NCBI GenBank assembly: GCA_027704905.1
Contig: CM051007.1
Span: 20,430,059 to 20,494,058, forward strand
From: Muraenolepis orangiensis
Lineage: Eukaryota; Chordata; Actinopteri; Gadiformes; Muraenolepididae
Direction: 5' to 3'
Length of the DNA stretch: 64,000 nucleotides
Each line of letters begins with the position of its first letter. Position 1 is the first letter of the stretch. Below are positions 53,601 through 64,000 of this stretch, piece by piece. The position numbers and the translations under genes were made by a program. The notes under the pieces are model-generated. The model did not search any database. It was not told the origin of the DNA and saw only the letters and a list, made by a program, of their open reading frames with translations.

Positions 53601-55746
53601 ACTTTCCCCCCTCCCCACCCCCCTGCCTTCTGGTTGGTACTTGGCGAGTTGGGTGTGTGTGACTGTCGGGCACACACAGTTCCCTGGCGAAAATGCTGTT
53701 TTGTTGTGTGGGTTGTCGACGCCAAGGCTTTTGCCGATGCTGAGGTACAAGGTTGAGCCACAAAACCACAAGATTTTCCTGCCAAGATTCATTTTTGCCA
53801 ACAGCGGTGCCGGGTTTGTGTGAGGTGCACGCATTCTCACCGGCAATGGGCGTGATGTGCCCGTCCGTATGCGCCATGTGCATCCAGACGGTATGTGCAC
53901 CAGCCAAATTGTTTGCCGTTAATGTTTTTCCTGTCTGCAATTTGTAGACATTCCACTGTCTGGGTTTCATAATTCCTGTAGCTTCTGTTGCACACGGTAA
54001 AATTTGCACTTTCTATTTGTTGTTCTCTTTATGCTTCCCACATTTGGTCTCAACATTTGGTTAAAGCCGTTCATGAGCTAGTCTCATCATGTGTTCTTTA
54101 TTGTTCTATAGCAGAATACCATTTTGCTGTCATTATGGCATTGTCATAATGACAATGATCTCTGACTGACCGAGCGTGGGAACAGCCGTAGTGTTTTGCT
54201 TTTCCCGGCAAAATCGTTGTTTACCATATGCCAACTGCTTTACAGCAGTACATTTGAAAGGTTTCTTCTTCACATTTGATTTTCAAAATGTCCAAATTGA
54301 ATGATTGTTGAGGAGCTTTCGAGGTGAGAGATGAAACGCTATACTGCACCCCTTGGTGTGTGCGTGTGCGCGCACACCTGCCCATGTGATGTACTGGTGT
54401 CCCCTCTTTGTCCAGGGATGAACAGGTGGCTGGATGAATAGAATGCCATCCATCCATTTGGAGAGCGAGAGAGCGAACATTGTTTTACAGTTGTTATTGT
54501 TGTAATGTCTCTGCTGTTATTTTTATAAAACTTCCCAAGTCAGGGTTTCTGGCCAAAGAGTTTCTGTGAGCGTCTTCACTGCAGCAGCTTGGCTCACAAC
54601 TCCAGTCAATAATCTATTAGAGGGTCTGTTGCAGCCCTACATTTTCATTTAAATGTGTGCAATGAAAAGCCCTGGTATTGTCGAACCACCAGGCAACTAT
54701 TATTAAATACATGTTGCTTGCTCTTTAATAAGAATACGGCTTGTATCTTTTGTTTTGGGGCCCGGTTGAGAACCAAAATCCTCCTTTTTAAAAACCTTTT
54801 TTCTTTTTAGATTCAATAAAAAAATAAGCATTGCACCAGAGTACACAGTAATTATCAGTTATTGCCAAAGATTTTAAAATACAAAATAGGCTGAATCAAA
54901 GTCGTTGTATCCATAAGGGGCATTTATATGATGGGAGTGATGTTTGTTTACCAACTGGGGACAATTGCCTTGTTGGCTTGTATTTTTTAAATTTGTTTTT
55001 TAATTGTAATATGATAGTAGGAATATCACAAGTAAACCGTCCTACTTTAGTCATGCAATGGAAATCCTGGGGCATTGCACGGCAATTTTAAATCAAACCT
55101 GAATCACCAATTAGATTTTCTCCAATTATCTGCTGAAGCATGTGATCAGGTTGTCTTTTTTTCTTTTCCTCCTCTTATTTCTAACTTTGTTATCTGCCTG
55201 AATGTTGCACCACAGTCTGTATTTAATTCTGTACAACAACTTAGTACAGACTCCAGGGACAGTGCTTATAGTAATTGCCTTTTCTCCATATTAATTTATT
55301 TAGTTTGAGTTTATTGCCATTTCAACGAAAGCTAAATTCTTTGTACAATAAACTTGATATGAGGTTGAACTTAGTTCTTTGCAACTCTTAAGATGATTGA
55401 AATCAACAAAAAAGTACATTTAGATACAGTATATGCCCTTGTATAGGATTTTGACACTGGTACTACATTTCTTATACAAGTTAGCCGTTATCTTGCCTTG
55501 TCTCCATTCTGTGGACTTCTTGTATCTAGTATACCATATTTTCTAGCAAGCTATGCAGTGTTTATTTTGGCGTTGTTGATTGGGTAAATAATCCCCAGCA
55601 ATTGGTGTCTCAGGGTTTCTCAGACGTCGGCGGGACCAGACGACGAGCAGCCGGGCCCGTCCAGAAGGAAGCGTGGGCCTAGCATGTCCGATACCATGCC
55701 CCTCTACATGCTCTGCAAGGAAGACCTGGACAGCATGGACAAAGAG
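38272..55746 (+). CDS. ctdp1: CTDP1 (FCP1), RNA polymerase II CTD phosphatase, 3' end outside
   Basis: Dephosphorylates Ser residues of the Rpb1 C-terminal repeats to recycle RNA polymerase II; nuclear. Exons: 38272-38585, 39611-39694, 41027-41120, 41531-41659, 44196-44346, 45536-45626, 46381-46538, 47566-48825, 51053-51194, 52283-52519, 55614-55746; 931 codons, all in phase. Seen: Cys pair region MKGLCAECGQDLTQ; FCP1 catalytic domain with DLDQT at residues 188-192 and IIDDREDVW at about 300-308; a Thr-Pro-Ala-Ser-Glu repeat at 448-482; acidic run after LDQSM; BRCT domain at about 700-805 with LYVTSPDWLWCCLERW; then RKRGPSMSDTMPLYMLCKEDLDSMDKE. The human protein (about 961 residues) continues about 110 residues with a lysine/acidic tail. 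No matching exon occurs before 64000, so the last intron exceeds 8.2 kb. The donor after 45626 (GTTTTA) is weak. Confidence 0.97.
38586..41026 (+). other. ctdp1 introns 1 and 2
   Basis: Apart from the 84-base exon 39611-39694, the interval is AT-rich single-copy-looking sequence with a short (CA)n at 40931-40955. I see no coding sequence, RNA gene or classified repeat in it. Confidence 0.6.
42138..43978 (-). mobile_element. hAT-family DNA transposon relic
   Basis: The left end is CAGGGGTAC (42138, with a 15-base tandem duplication of the terminus, so a second CAGGGGTACTT at 42153). The right end on the minus strand is CAGGGCTTCCCAAACTG ending at 43978, a Charlie-like hAT terminus. Flanks CCATAGAT (42130-42137) and CAATAGAT (43979-43986) match at 7 of 8 bases, as expected for an 8-bp hAT target duplication. 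It lies in ctdp1 intron 4, antisense to the gene. Confidence 0.82.
42241..43800 (-). pseudogene. hAT transposase (ZBED/GTF2IRD2-like class), degraded
   Basis: On the minus strand, broken frames show, in order: GHYESKHSYFKPQYL, AVDESTDSTDKAQLCVFVRL (about 43290-43360), LNEMGIDLKTVVSIATDG, DGVMTGRKKMAV with YHCLLHQSVLCG (about 43050-43130), and LTNEHLGQCLHLAITTFCAE (about 42300-42380), the hAT C-terminal dimerisation segment. The order matches the DDE/RNase H-like hAT core. Several stops and frameshifts make it non-functional. Confidence 0.8.
44347..47565 (+). other. ctdp1 introns 5-7
   Basis: Between exons 45536-45626 and 46381-46538 the introns contain only low-complexity runs (C run at 44705-44713, G run at 47140-47150, ATCA repeats at 46310-46319). 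No repeat family or gene is recognised. Confidence 0.5.
47886..47990 (+). repeat. ctdp1: 15-bp coding minisatellite in ctdp1 exon 8
   Basis: Seven perfect-length units: four GCCTCTGAGACACCG then three GCCTCGGAGACTCCG, coding for (ASETP)x7 at residues 448-482. The two unit types form separate blocks, consistent with recent stepwise amplification. The multiple-of-3 unit keeps the frame. Confidence 0.95.
48826..51052 (+). other. ctdp1 intron 8 with simple repeats
   Basis: Simple sequence only: (G)n(GT)n at 49719-49751, (GATA)n at 49814-49833, an uninterrupted C25 at 50303-50327 followed by (ACC)n, (TA)n with CATA units at 50636-50700, and a C run at 50813-50828. No gene is recognised. Confidence 0.7.
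52520..55613 (+). other. ctdp1 intron 10
   Basis: A 3.1 kb intron with a C run at 52623-52637. From 55344 to 55466 it has a block repeated at 57147-57270. The remainder shows nothing I recognise. Confidence 0.5.
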
Positions 55747-55805
55747 GTGAGGGGGGGGGGGGTCACACCACACACCACACACCACACCATGTATACAAAC
55801 ATTAT

Positions 55806-56380
55806 GTTACATCACATTACAGTCATTTAGCAGAGGCTTTTGTCCATAGCGACTTAAAATAGTGTGTTCAACAAAGGTAGGCAAGAGAACAACTTGTCAC
55901 CAGAATTGTGTGCATTTCATTCTTAACAAGTCTTTAAGAACAGAACCAGGGCTCCGGTAAAGTAAGTTGGCAAACAATATCTAACTAACAAGCAAACAAT
56001 CTACTTAGTAAGATGCTAGTACGTTAGTAAAAACTGATAAGAGGGACACGCTAGGTGGAAAGATCAGAGTAGCCTGAAGAGGGGAGTTTTTAGCCTGCGG
56101 GAAGATGGGCAGTGACTCTGCAGTCCTGACATCCATGGGAATTTTATTCCACCCCTTTGGGGCCAGGACATAGAAGAGCTGTGACCGCGTACATCGGCCA
56201 CAAGGGCCCCTAAGCGACTGGGCAAGCAGACGCCCCGAAGTAGCTGAACGAAGTGGATGTGAACATACATGTTCACTTTCGTAATTCCTCTTGTATGACC
56301 AACTACAGCACTGGTGGCACACGGTGTCGTAGGGTCCAGAATCAACCGGTAGTGGATGGATTTATTTGACGGGTACAAAA
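55806..56380 (-). mobile_element. L2-like LINE 3' fragment with reverse transcriptase C-terminus
   Basis: Minus-strand text at about 56322-56010 encodes SGRLLAQSLRG, RSQLFYVLAPKGWNKIP and DVRTAESLPIF, then LKTPLFRLL after a frameshift: the usual ending of L2/CR1-type RT proteins. Directly downstream on the same strand is the tail CTCTGCTAAATGACTGTAAT. This copy is what ties the tail-only fragments elsewhere in the window to a LINE. Confidence 0.72.
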
Positions 56381-57002
56381 AATGCAGGGTTACGTATTAA
56401 AACCATTCATTTGCTGGTAGATTTGATCACTCTTCCATTGAAAAAAAAAAAAAGTAATTCTCGACTTATGCATAACCGTGTGTGCAATGTGGGAATGTGT
56501 CTGCTGAAAGACCAAGCAGGCAACATAAGATCAACCAAGTCTAATTACTGAAAGTAAGAATAGTGAAAGCCTGGCCTGCAATTAGGCAACAAAGTAACTT
56601 CAAAATAATTTTGATGGTACGCTGACTTGTGAGAGAATGGCGCCTCCTTCATTCTCACCCTTTCCCCTGAACGCCTGTTATTGCACTGTGTAACTTTGGG
56701 TAATGCAGGTACGAAACCTGCGGGGAAAGTGTGCACAGTTTTACGGCACTACGCTACACACGTCTTCCCCTAACTATAGGCTATAAGAAGATGCTAGATC
56801 TTTCATATGGGTAAGGACAACATGGCAGAGGAGAAGAGCCAGACAAGGACATTTACTGAGGAAACTAAGAAGAGAAAAGAGAGAGTGACCGAGCAGGAGG
56901 CCTGACAAGAGTTCATCATATTTTACATCTCATACACTTTTTTTGCAACGCATTAATTGTACTTTGTAGTTGTGCAATGTAATGCAGGGTTGCAAACTGT
57001 TT

Positions 57003-57395
57003 ATACTGTCCTGACATTATTTGTAGGGATCCCTCTCATGGCCTTTTCTTCATTTTAACTTTTTAATTTGTTTGGGTTTGTAATTTATGAAATATTGCGA
57101 TGTTGGATGTAACCTTATCAATGTCCTCCTTGTAAATGGTTTGCACAGTAAACTTGATATGTGAGGTTGAACTTTAGTTCTTTGCAACTTTTAAGATGAT
57201 TAAGTAAGATGATTGAAATAAACTAAAGTTCATTTAGATATGCTCTTGTATTGGATTTTGACCTTGGTCCTGATGTTATTGTAGTGATCCGTCTCATGGC
57301 TAAGGGGAAAATGACAATCTGCAGTGTACATCCCCGCCAATGTAATTTATGAAATATTGTGATGTTGGATGTAACCTTATCGAGGTCATCCTTGT
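57003..57395. repeat. Local duplication in ctdp1 last intron
   Basis: Text at 57010-57140 (ATCCCTCTCATGGC, GATGTTGGATGTAACCTTAT) recurs at 57270-57395. The spacer block at 57147-57270 (ACTTTAGTTCTTTGCAACTT, AAGATGATTGAAAT) also occurs at 55344-55466. Confidence 0.7.
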
Positions 57396-58651
57396 GACTT
57401 AGAGTTTTGTAGTTCTTCCAAGTCCTCGCACCGTCTCAGCAAATCTATTGATGAATCTCACCCCGTCTTTATCGATCTAACGCCAAGTAAGCTTTGAAAG
57501 TTTGCAACCTTGCAAACCTATCTCAGTTAGTTTGTAATAAATTACACAAGCAGTGGTTGGTGTAGGTAGCTGCTTTGCGAATGTGTAGCTACATCGATCC
57601 AAGTACGTTTACCCCATGGGCTCGCTGATCTACCTCGGGGGAGAGGGGAGAGAGAGAGAGAGAGAGAGCACATCATGTTCCAGTTACATTGCAACCATGT
57701 TGTAGCAAAAATGATATTGTTGGCAAGTGACAAAATAGCTAGAGGGAAAACTAGCAAACTAAAGTTATATCCTTAACACACCACAGTATCGTTGGCATAG
57801 TTTTTCCCTCTTTGGGTGGCGATGATGGAAAGCAGCGAGAGGTATTTCTCCAACGAAAGCCACAGGACACACAGGGTTTGAGCAGACGGTTGCTTAAACC
57901 TTCACAAATCCCTACATGTTCTTGTTTCTCCCGCTGGCACCTTTGTGTTTATTGGTTGAATGTCAACGTTGCGTTTCCTGACCGCTGCTCTCATCCTTAC
58001 TGATGATAAACGATTCAGGCTTCAGCTGGCCGACTCCTCCTCTCTCCTCTCCTCTCTCTGCGTGCCATGTGCCAACTGCACATCAAACCCAGACTTTGTT
58101 TACGAGACCCTCGGGTGCGTCTGATTTCTGTGGTCGAGACAACATGTTTTTTCCCCCCCCCCCTCCTAAGTCTGCATGATGGCGGCATGTTTTGTCGAGT
58201 CCTTCTGCGCATCTTTTTTTTTTTTGTTACTCCAGCCAAAAAAACGATCTTTCGATGTCTTTCAATAGACATCAGGACTGAGAAGGATATGGATTTAACC
58301 ATGTTAATGTGACTGAATACCAAGGTGAACCAATTCATTATTTTGCAGTGGCATAAAATTGTCTGTCAGCCTGGATCAGCTTAATTAAAAAATATCCCCG
58401 AAAAATATCAATAGCCAGCTGTTATCTTGACACACCACGTCTGAAAACAACAAACGCAGATAAGTCAAGCTATTATAATTAGTTGAACGGCCCGGCTTAG
58501 TTTCTTGACATTAACAGCTATTGTTTATCTCTCTTTAGCGTCTTCTAGCTTCTTTTTTTTTTTCTCTACCTCCTCTATCCTGTCCGGATAGTTTTCACAC
58601 TCAACCCACCGAATACAAAAATCAAAATTAAGACATTGACAACTTTGAGAT

Positions 58652-58847
<196 letters not shown>

Positions 58848-59370
58848 AATAAAAAAAAAAGTAATACATTTTATAATAAGTATTCTGATGTGACAACCCG
58901 CTCGAACCCACATAAACAAGTAAGCACCAATACCAGGGAAACACAAAATGCTAAAAATGCCAGTAACGAGGCCCTTACAATCTTGAGGAACATCACGACG
59001 GCATTTCCTTCACAACCACGCAACACTGGGAATGGTTTACATTAGCGTCGCCATTTAGCGGTGTGATCTTTTTGTCACACAGGCTCGCTGACACATTTCT
59101 AACGTTTACATCATGTTGACGAAGTGTGTGTGTACTGCGCAGCACCAATATGTGGATTTGCATGTGCCCACACTTGGATGTGCACTGCAGAGCCTTTAAG
59201 ATGGGAGGAAGGGGGGGGGGGGGAGATATAATGGACCTTAGGCCACAATGTCTCAGTGCCACACATAGAAAATGACAGAGGAAAGTGCATTCAAACCCAT
59301 GAACCAAAGGGACCAAACCCCACGCAGCAGTCCCATCCTTCTTGATGCAATATCCCTCTTATCCACAACC

Positions 59371-59378
59371 GTGTGTGC

Positions 59379-59423
<45 letters not shown>

Positions 59424-59443
59424 CGTGTGCGTGCGTGCGTGTG
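59371..59443. repeat. GTGTGC compound microsatellite
   Basis: Alternating GTGTGC/GCGTGT units. A second short (GT)n lies at 61231-61281. The 59450-62950 interval otherwise shows no gene; its open frames have no recognisable protein content. Confidence 0.85.
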
Positions 59444-60565
59444 TCATTTTGCTACCGGCACTTCACATTTCCCTCTTAAAATAAAACATATCAGTAATGC
59501 CTTCCATCCTCCGGCACCTCCAGATTTGATAATGTTCTTTAGTGGAGTCGTGCTTCTGCTAATGCATGTGTGTGAATCCATTCACGAAGACCTCTCAGCA
59601 GCAGATACAGATGAATCAGATAGGTGGGTTGTCCTTTGTGTTTGACGTTGGCCAATAATTACTTAATGGGAGCCTGAGTAGGATCTCGTCATGAAGCATT
59701 TTACAGAAATTGTCTTATTTACCATGTTACGTGTACCATGTATTTAATGTTTTGGCGGTATATTATTGTTATTTTGAGAATATGTGAGGACCGCAACTGG
59801 GGACATAATATACCACTGCAATAGGTATTTTATTTAGTTGAATTCGCCAGCAGTGTAATGTTTATGTCCTCCTTCAAACCCATGTATCTTCACGGCATGA
59901 TGGTGGTACACAAACTTGATGGCTTAAAAACACTATTAGCCTATTCATTTGATTCACAGTCATACAAGTATCACATCAAGCATGGGCTGTGCAGTCTCTC
60001 GGAAAATTATGAAAACTACACTTGTTGCCGAGAGCAAGATTATGTTCTGCTACCTCTTGTGTTTTGCAAGAGCCTTAGTCTATCAGCGTAGGCGTCATTA
60101 CCACGATCGCCGGGTCTAATTTGATTGAATGGTGCAGATATCGGTGTGATTCTTTGAATGGCTGAAGGAGGGCTCCCATTCAGGTGTCAATCAACCTCAA
60201 TCAGCCTGGATTAAAATAATATATATTCTTTTGTTGAATTTAAGTCTCTCCTCGAGCCTGGAGATGTTACTGGATGTGCCACAGCTTTTTGCAAATAAAC
60301 TGTTTGTTACTTAACAAGTAATCAGGGGAATAGAAACAATAGTAGTTCTCTCCCCCCCCCTAGACTTTTTTTCCCCCCAAAACTTGGTGACCTAGAAACA
60401 CGACCAAGGTCGAGGACTGTGTTCACCGTTGTTCAAGCTTGATTGCCAAGTGTAAGGTGTGGATTCGGACTGAGCATGCTTCTCTGAGAGACCCATCCGG
60501 GGGGGTGGAACACCTTTTTTAAGTGAGAACGTTCGTCTGTACAACAACAACAACAACAAATCGTG

Positions 60566-60809
60566 AGGATTGAATCCTCTTTATTGGTCACATACATGAA
60601 GACATACAGTGAAACATGTTCTCTGCATTTAACCCATCCTAGTATTAGGAGCAGTGGGCAGCTATTCATACAGCGCCCGGGGAGCAGTTAGGGTTAGGGT
60701 CTTCCTCAAGGACACCTCGACAGTTTTTGCTAGGAGGAGCCGGGGATCGAACCAGCAACCTTCCGGTTGTGAGGCGACCGCTCTACCTCCTGAGCTAGAC
60801 TGCCGCCCT
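60566..60809 (-). repeat. tRNA-derived SINE copy 6, near full length
   Basis: Minus strand: GGCGGCAGTCTAGCTCAGGA head with B box GGTTCGATCCCCGG, body GAGGTGTCCTTGAGGAAG, tail CCAATAAAGAGGATTCAATC. It has the best A and B boxes among the six copies. Confidence 0.82.
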
Positions 60810-63009
60810 GTATATGCGACAATTGGACGTCATCAAGGACTACAGCAGGAAGCAAGCAGGAAATTGTGCTTCTATGAATAGTGTGTGTGTTGTTGAGCAA
60901 GAAATGGGTTTTCCACTCTTACCCTTCATTTGATGGCAACGCAGATTATTAATTGAGAGGCAGAGAAAAATAAATGAGAACGCTAATGTGCATCACTGGT
61001 GCCGTCATACATAATAACAAAACATGATAAACATCGGATATGAGCATGTACACAAACCGCATGGCTTGGCCGCTTGGCACAGTGGCAGTATAGCTGTAAA
61101 GCGCTGTAGCATTTTGTTTCTTTCTTTGTGTGTGTGTTTAGCAAATACTTCTTACCCTCTTTGTAACCCGGGAGCGCTTGGGATCGCTTCCTATGAACCT
61201 GGAGTGCGGTGTTCCGAGTGGGCCAAGCGTGGTCCATCGGTCGTGTGTGTGTGTGTGTGTGTGTGTGTTAGTGTGTGTGTTGACGACGCTTTGTATATGC
61301 ACAGCTGCTTGGCCTTTTTAAACATCCCCCCCATTTACAAGAGAACCCGGGGAAAACGACCGGGGTAATTACTCATCTTCGGAGGGCGCCCGCTGAGGGA
61401 GAGATCACTATCAATTCCTCATCGTCCATCACTTTACCAATAGGAAGCGGGGGGATGGACCACAAGGGCATCTCATGACTCTTGGTTGTCACATGGCCCA
61501 TAGAATGTCTCTTTTCAAAGTCCTTTAAATGCAGAGATTGGTACAAAATATAGGCCTACATTTAATCATTGCATCGTCGTATTGAATGAAAAATCTAGTT
61601 TTTTTAAATTTGATATAGTATATTATTCAGTAATGTTCAAAACGTATCCGGTATGTTATTCCCTGTACTTTTTTGTTATTCCTATATTGACTGAATCATC
61701 ACATTTGAATAGAGTTGGAGATTCCCTCCGAGAGTTTTAGTCAAATTGCCGTTAGTAGAGTTTTATGTTTAAATGTGCCTTACCATTGCGTTTACAGAGA
61801 GCTGAGATCAGAGGGCTTACTCCGGCCTCTGTAATTCATAGTGTCTGTTGCCACGGTCACCATATGCTGAAAGCAATATCCTACCAGCTGCCTCGCGGTC
61901 TATTTAGCGATATTACACCAGAGGGCTTCACTTTCAGTGATGCGTGCTTCCTACCTAACCACATCACTGTTCCGCTAAAGACACTAGAGTGTAATATTGG
62001 GATTATGCCACAGTTGCGAACAATGTAACACAATGTAATCAAAATAGTCATGTGGGGCAATTAGTTCACAAAATGCATCACATTTAGTTTGTTGAATCTC
62101 TGTTTCCCTGAAATTACATGGGGTCTAACTTATACCTGGTCAACAGTCGGTCACGTCCGTCGATTCCTATGCAACGCAAACGGTAGTTTGCTACTAGTTT
62201 AGCAACAATTTAGCAACAGAGACACTTTCTCGTCCCTGTTGTCAGCCAGCCAACTTCCGCTAATAGAGATGATGGAATTTCCGGGATTGTGGTGGTTGAC
62301 GTACTTGATATGTTGTACTACTGCCACCTGGAATTTTGGTTTAGAATGTCAGATATATAAGCATAATTTGCTTCCATTATAAATACTATTTACTTATGAT
62401 TTATTCAGTAGACTGTCACCCGAGTAGACACAAAGTTTTGTGTCAACAAAGTTTGCCGTAATGATTCTCAAAGAACAAAAGTGATTTGGTTCTAACCAGT
62501 TGTATCATATACCTTTTTACTTACCTTGACTAAAGTCTGTGCTGTCTGTCATTTTTTAGCGTCCCAGACTTTAAAGCAAACAACCTTAATTTCCTCTGGC
62601 TTTCTATTTATCTAAGGCTGGTGGACAGGCTCACATTGTTTATGTTTTGCCCGGTTACAACGTAATTTTACCAAGAGCAACGTGTGCATTGTTCACAAGC
62701 AAACGGGATGAAAGGACATGCATTAGAAGTGCATTAGCTTATTTAGCTTTGTTTGTTGTGTAGCCGTCGATCCTGCTACGTGCCGCTTAAGTGGCTAAAG
62801 TGGCTCCTCCGGACGACAAAAACACAGGTGGTTGGGAGGTGGGTAAACCTATTTATTTATTGGTTTGAGAAAAGTTAAGCATGCAGAGCAGGTGGTATGT
62901 GCTGACATTTGATTGATCCGCGCTCCTCGTTAGTGTGTGAAAATACTTCACGAAGTGTCTGCAGGGTTTAAAACAGCAGGAAGTAAACTTACAAGAAAGA
63001 TGGTACCGT

Positions 63010-63240
63010 TTATAAGGGATATGCCAGTTTAAACAGATGGGTTTTTAGTTTGGTTTTGTAAGTTGTTATAGAATCAGACCGTCTGATGTGTAGTGGCAGG
63101 GAGTTCCAGAGTCTGGGAGCCGAGCAACTGAAAGCTGGAGCACCCATGGTGCTGAGGCGTGGGCTGGGGATGGTGAGTGTGCAGCCCTCACCCAGCCACA
63201 GAGCCTGATCAGTCTCAGGCCAGGTGGGGCTGCTTAATCC
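63010..63240 (-). mobile_element. L2-like LINE reverse transcriptase C-terminal fragment
   Basis: Minus-strand frame with PSPRLSTMGAPAFSCSAP, RLWNSLPLHIRRSDS and YKTKLKTHLFKLAY, the standard C-terminus of L2/CR1-clade ORF2 proteins, then a stop at 63010. It is truncated upstream and is a different subfamily from the 55806-56380 copy. Confidence 0.78.
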
Positions 63241-63609
63241 AGCCAGCCAACCACACACACACTCCACACTGAGGTTACCATTGTAAACCAGTATTATAAA
63301 CACTGAATTCTGCTAGTGATAATGTTAGAGAAACCCTTAGCCTCGCAAAGCCAGCCTGAATCTTGCAAGCTTACGTCTGGTTTTGCTTTGGTATAGATAT
63401 TGGTCTTGAACTTCGAACAACATACTGTCAGCCAATCAGCAAACCCTAGCTAATGTCGATATTGATGACACCGGGCAGTGCCGTTTTTTTTTTACTTTCT
63501 TTTTATTGAGAGCAAGGTAGGAATGACAGATATACAAAAATCCTTTTTTTTTTTTTTTAAACACCACCCCTCCCCCCACCCCACCAAATCCCGGGTAGTG
63601 CGTCCCAAC

Positions 63610-64000
63610 ATAAGTAAGTAAGTAAATAATAATAACAACAATGATGATAGGTAGTGAAGGCAAAAGACAGGTATAAATAAGTAAATATAAATAAACAAGT
63701 AAATAATAATAACAACAATGATGATAGGTAGTGAAGGCAAAAGACAGGTATAAATAAGTAAATATAAATAAACAAGTAAATAATAATAACAACAATGATG
63801 ATAGGTAGTGAAGGCAAAAGACAGGTATAAATAAGTAAATATAAATAAACAAGTAAATAATAACAACAATGATGATAGGTAGTGAAGGCAAAAGACAGGT
63901 ATAAATAAGTAAATATAAATAAACAAGTAAATAATAATAACAACAATGATGATAGGTAGTGAAGGCAAAAGACAGGTATAAATAAGTAAACAAAGAGATA
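63610..64000. repeat. 77-bp tandem repeat running off the window edge
   Basis: About five units containing ATGATGATAGGTAGTGAAGG, CAAAAGACAGGTATAAATAA and TAAACAAGTAAATAATAATA. Unit starts at 63643, 63720, 63797, 63871 and 63948 give 77 bp with one 74-bp unit. All frames on the minus strand are open, so long predicted proteins here are artefacts. Confidence 0.95.

Noticed and set aside
60566..60809. tRNA gene
   Set aside because: A and B boxes are present, but there is no complete cloverleaf with acceptor stem, and the same sequence recurs with a common body and tail: a SINE.
59450..62950. Missing last exon of ctdp1
   Set aside because: No frame matches the expected lysine/acidic FCP1 tail after a phase-0 acceptor; it must lie beyond 64000.
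63436..63993. 185-, 158- and 129-codon hydrophobic repetitive frames
   Set aside because: They follow the 77-bp tandem array and have no features beyond the repeat.

Overview
This window is vertebrate nuclear DNA, almost certainly from a ray-finned (teleost) fish. The evidence is spliced genes with GT-AG introns, proteins very close to vertebrate orthologues, compact introns, long AC/GT microsatellites, Tc1-like and hAT DNA transposon relics, fish-type L2-like LINE tails and a tRNA-headed SINE. I cannot name the species. Gadiform fishes are rich in AC repeats, but that is not diagnostic.

Layout: (1) 1-4438, + strand: 3' part of a mono-ADP-ribosyltransferase gene, best matched to parp10 (the 5' end is outside). 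(2) 5515-24760, + strand: complete cpsf1 (CPSF160), 37 coding exons, 1494 codons by my splice model. (3) 25286-35962, - strand: complete adck5 (ABC1/aarF atypical kinase), 15 coding exons, 585 codons. It is convergent with cpsf1 and its poly(A) signal abuts that of cpsf1. (4) 38272-55746, + strand: ctdp1 (FCP1, RNA polymerase II CTD phosphatase), 11 coding exons seen (931 codons). The last exon(s) lie beyond base 64000, so the final 8.2 kb is intron. adck5 and ctdp1 are head to head, 2.3 kb apart.

Every exon junction of cpsf1, adck5 and ctdp1, and those visible for parp10, was phased by hand and the reading frame closes throughout. Two cpsf1 introns need a GC donor. Three of the four genes fall into nuclear RNA or DNA-damage biology: CPSF1 acts in mRNA 3' processing, FCP1 recycles RNA polymerase II, and PARP10 is a mono-ART with ubiquitin-interacting motifs. 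ADCK5 is a mitochondrial-type UbiB kinase relative.

The introns hold most of the mobile DNA: a Tc1-like relic (25429-26651), a decayed transposase-like element of a family I recognise only by motifs (about 28.78-31.24 kb), a hAT relic with degenerate terminal repeats and a 7/8 target duplication (42138-43978), two L2-like reverse transcriptase C-terminal fragments, at least six shorter LINE tails, six SINE copies, and several minisatellites (16, 28, 62 and 77 bp units). There are no tRNA, rRNA, CRISPR or bacterial features.
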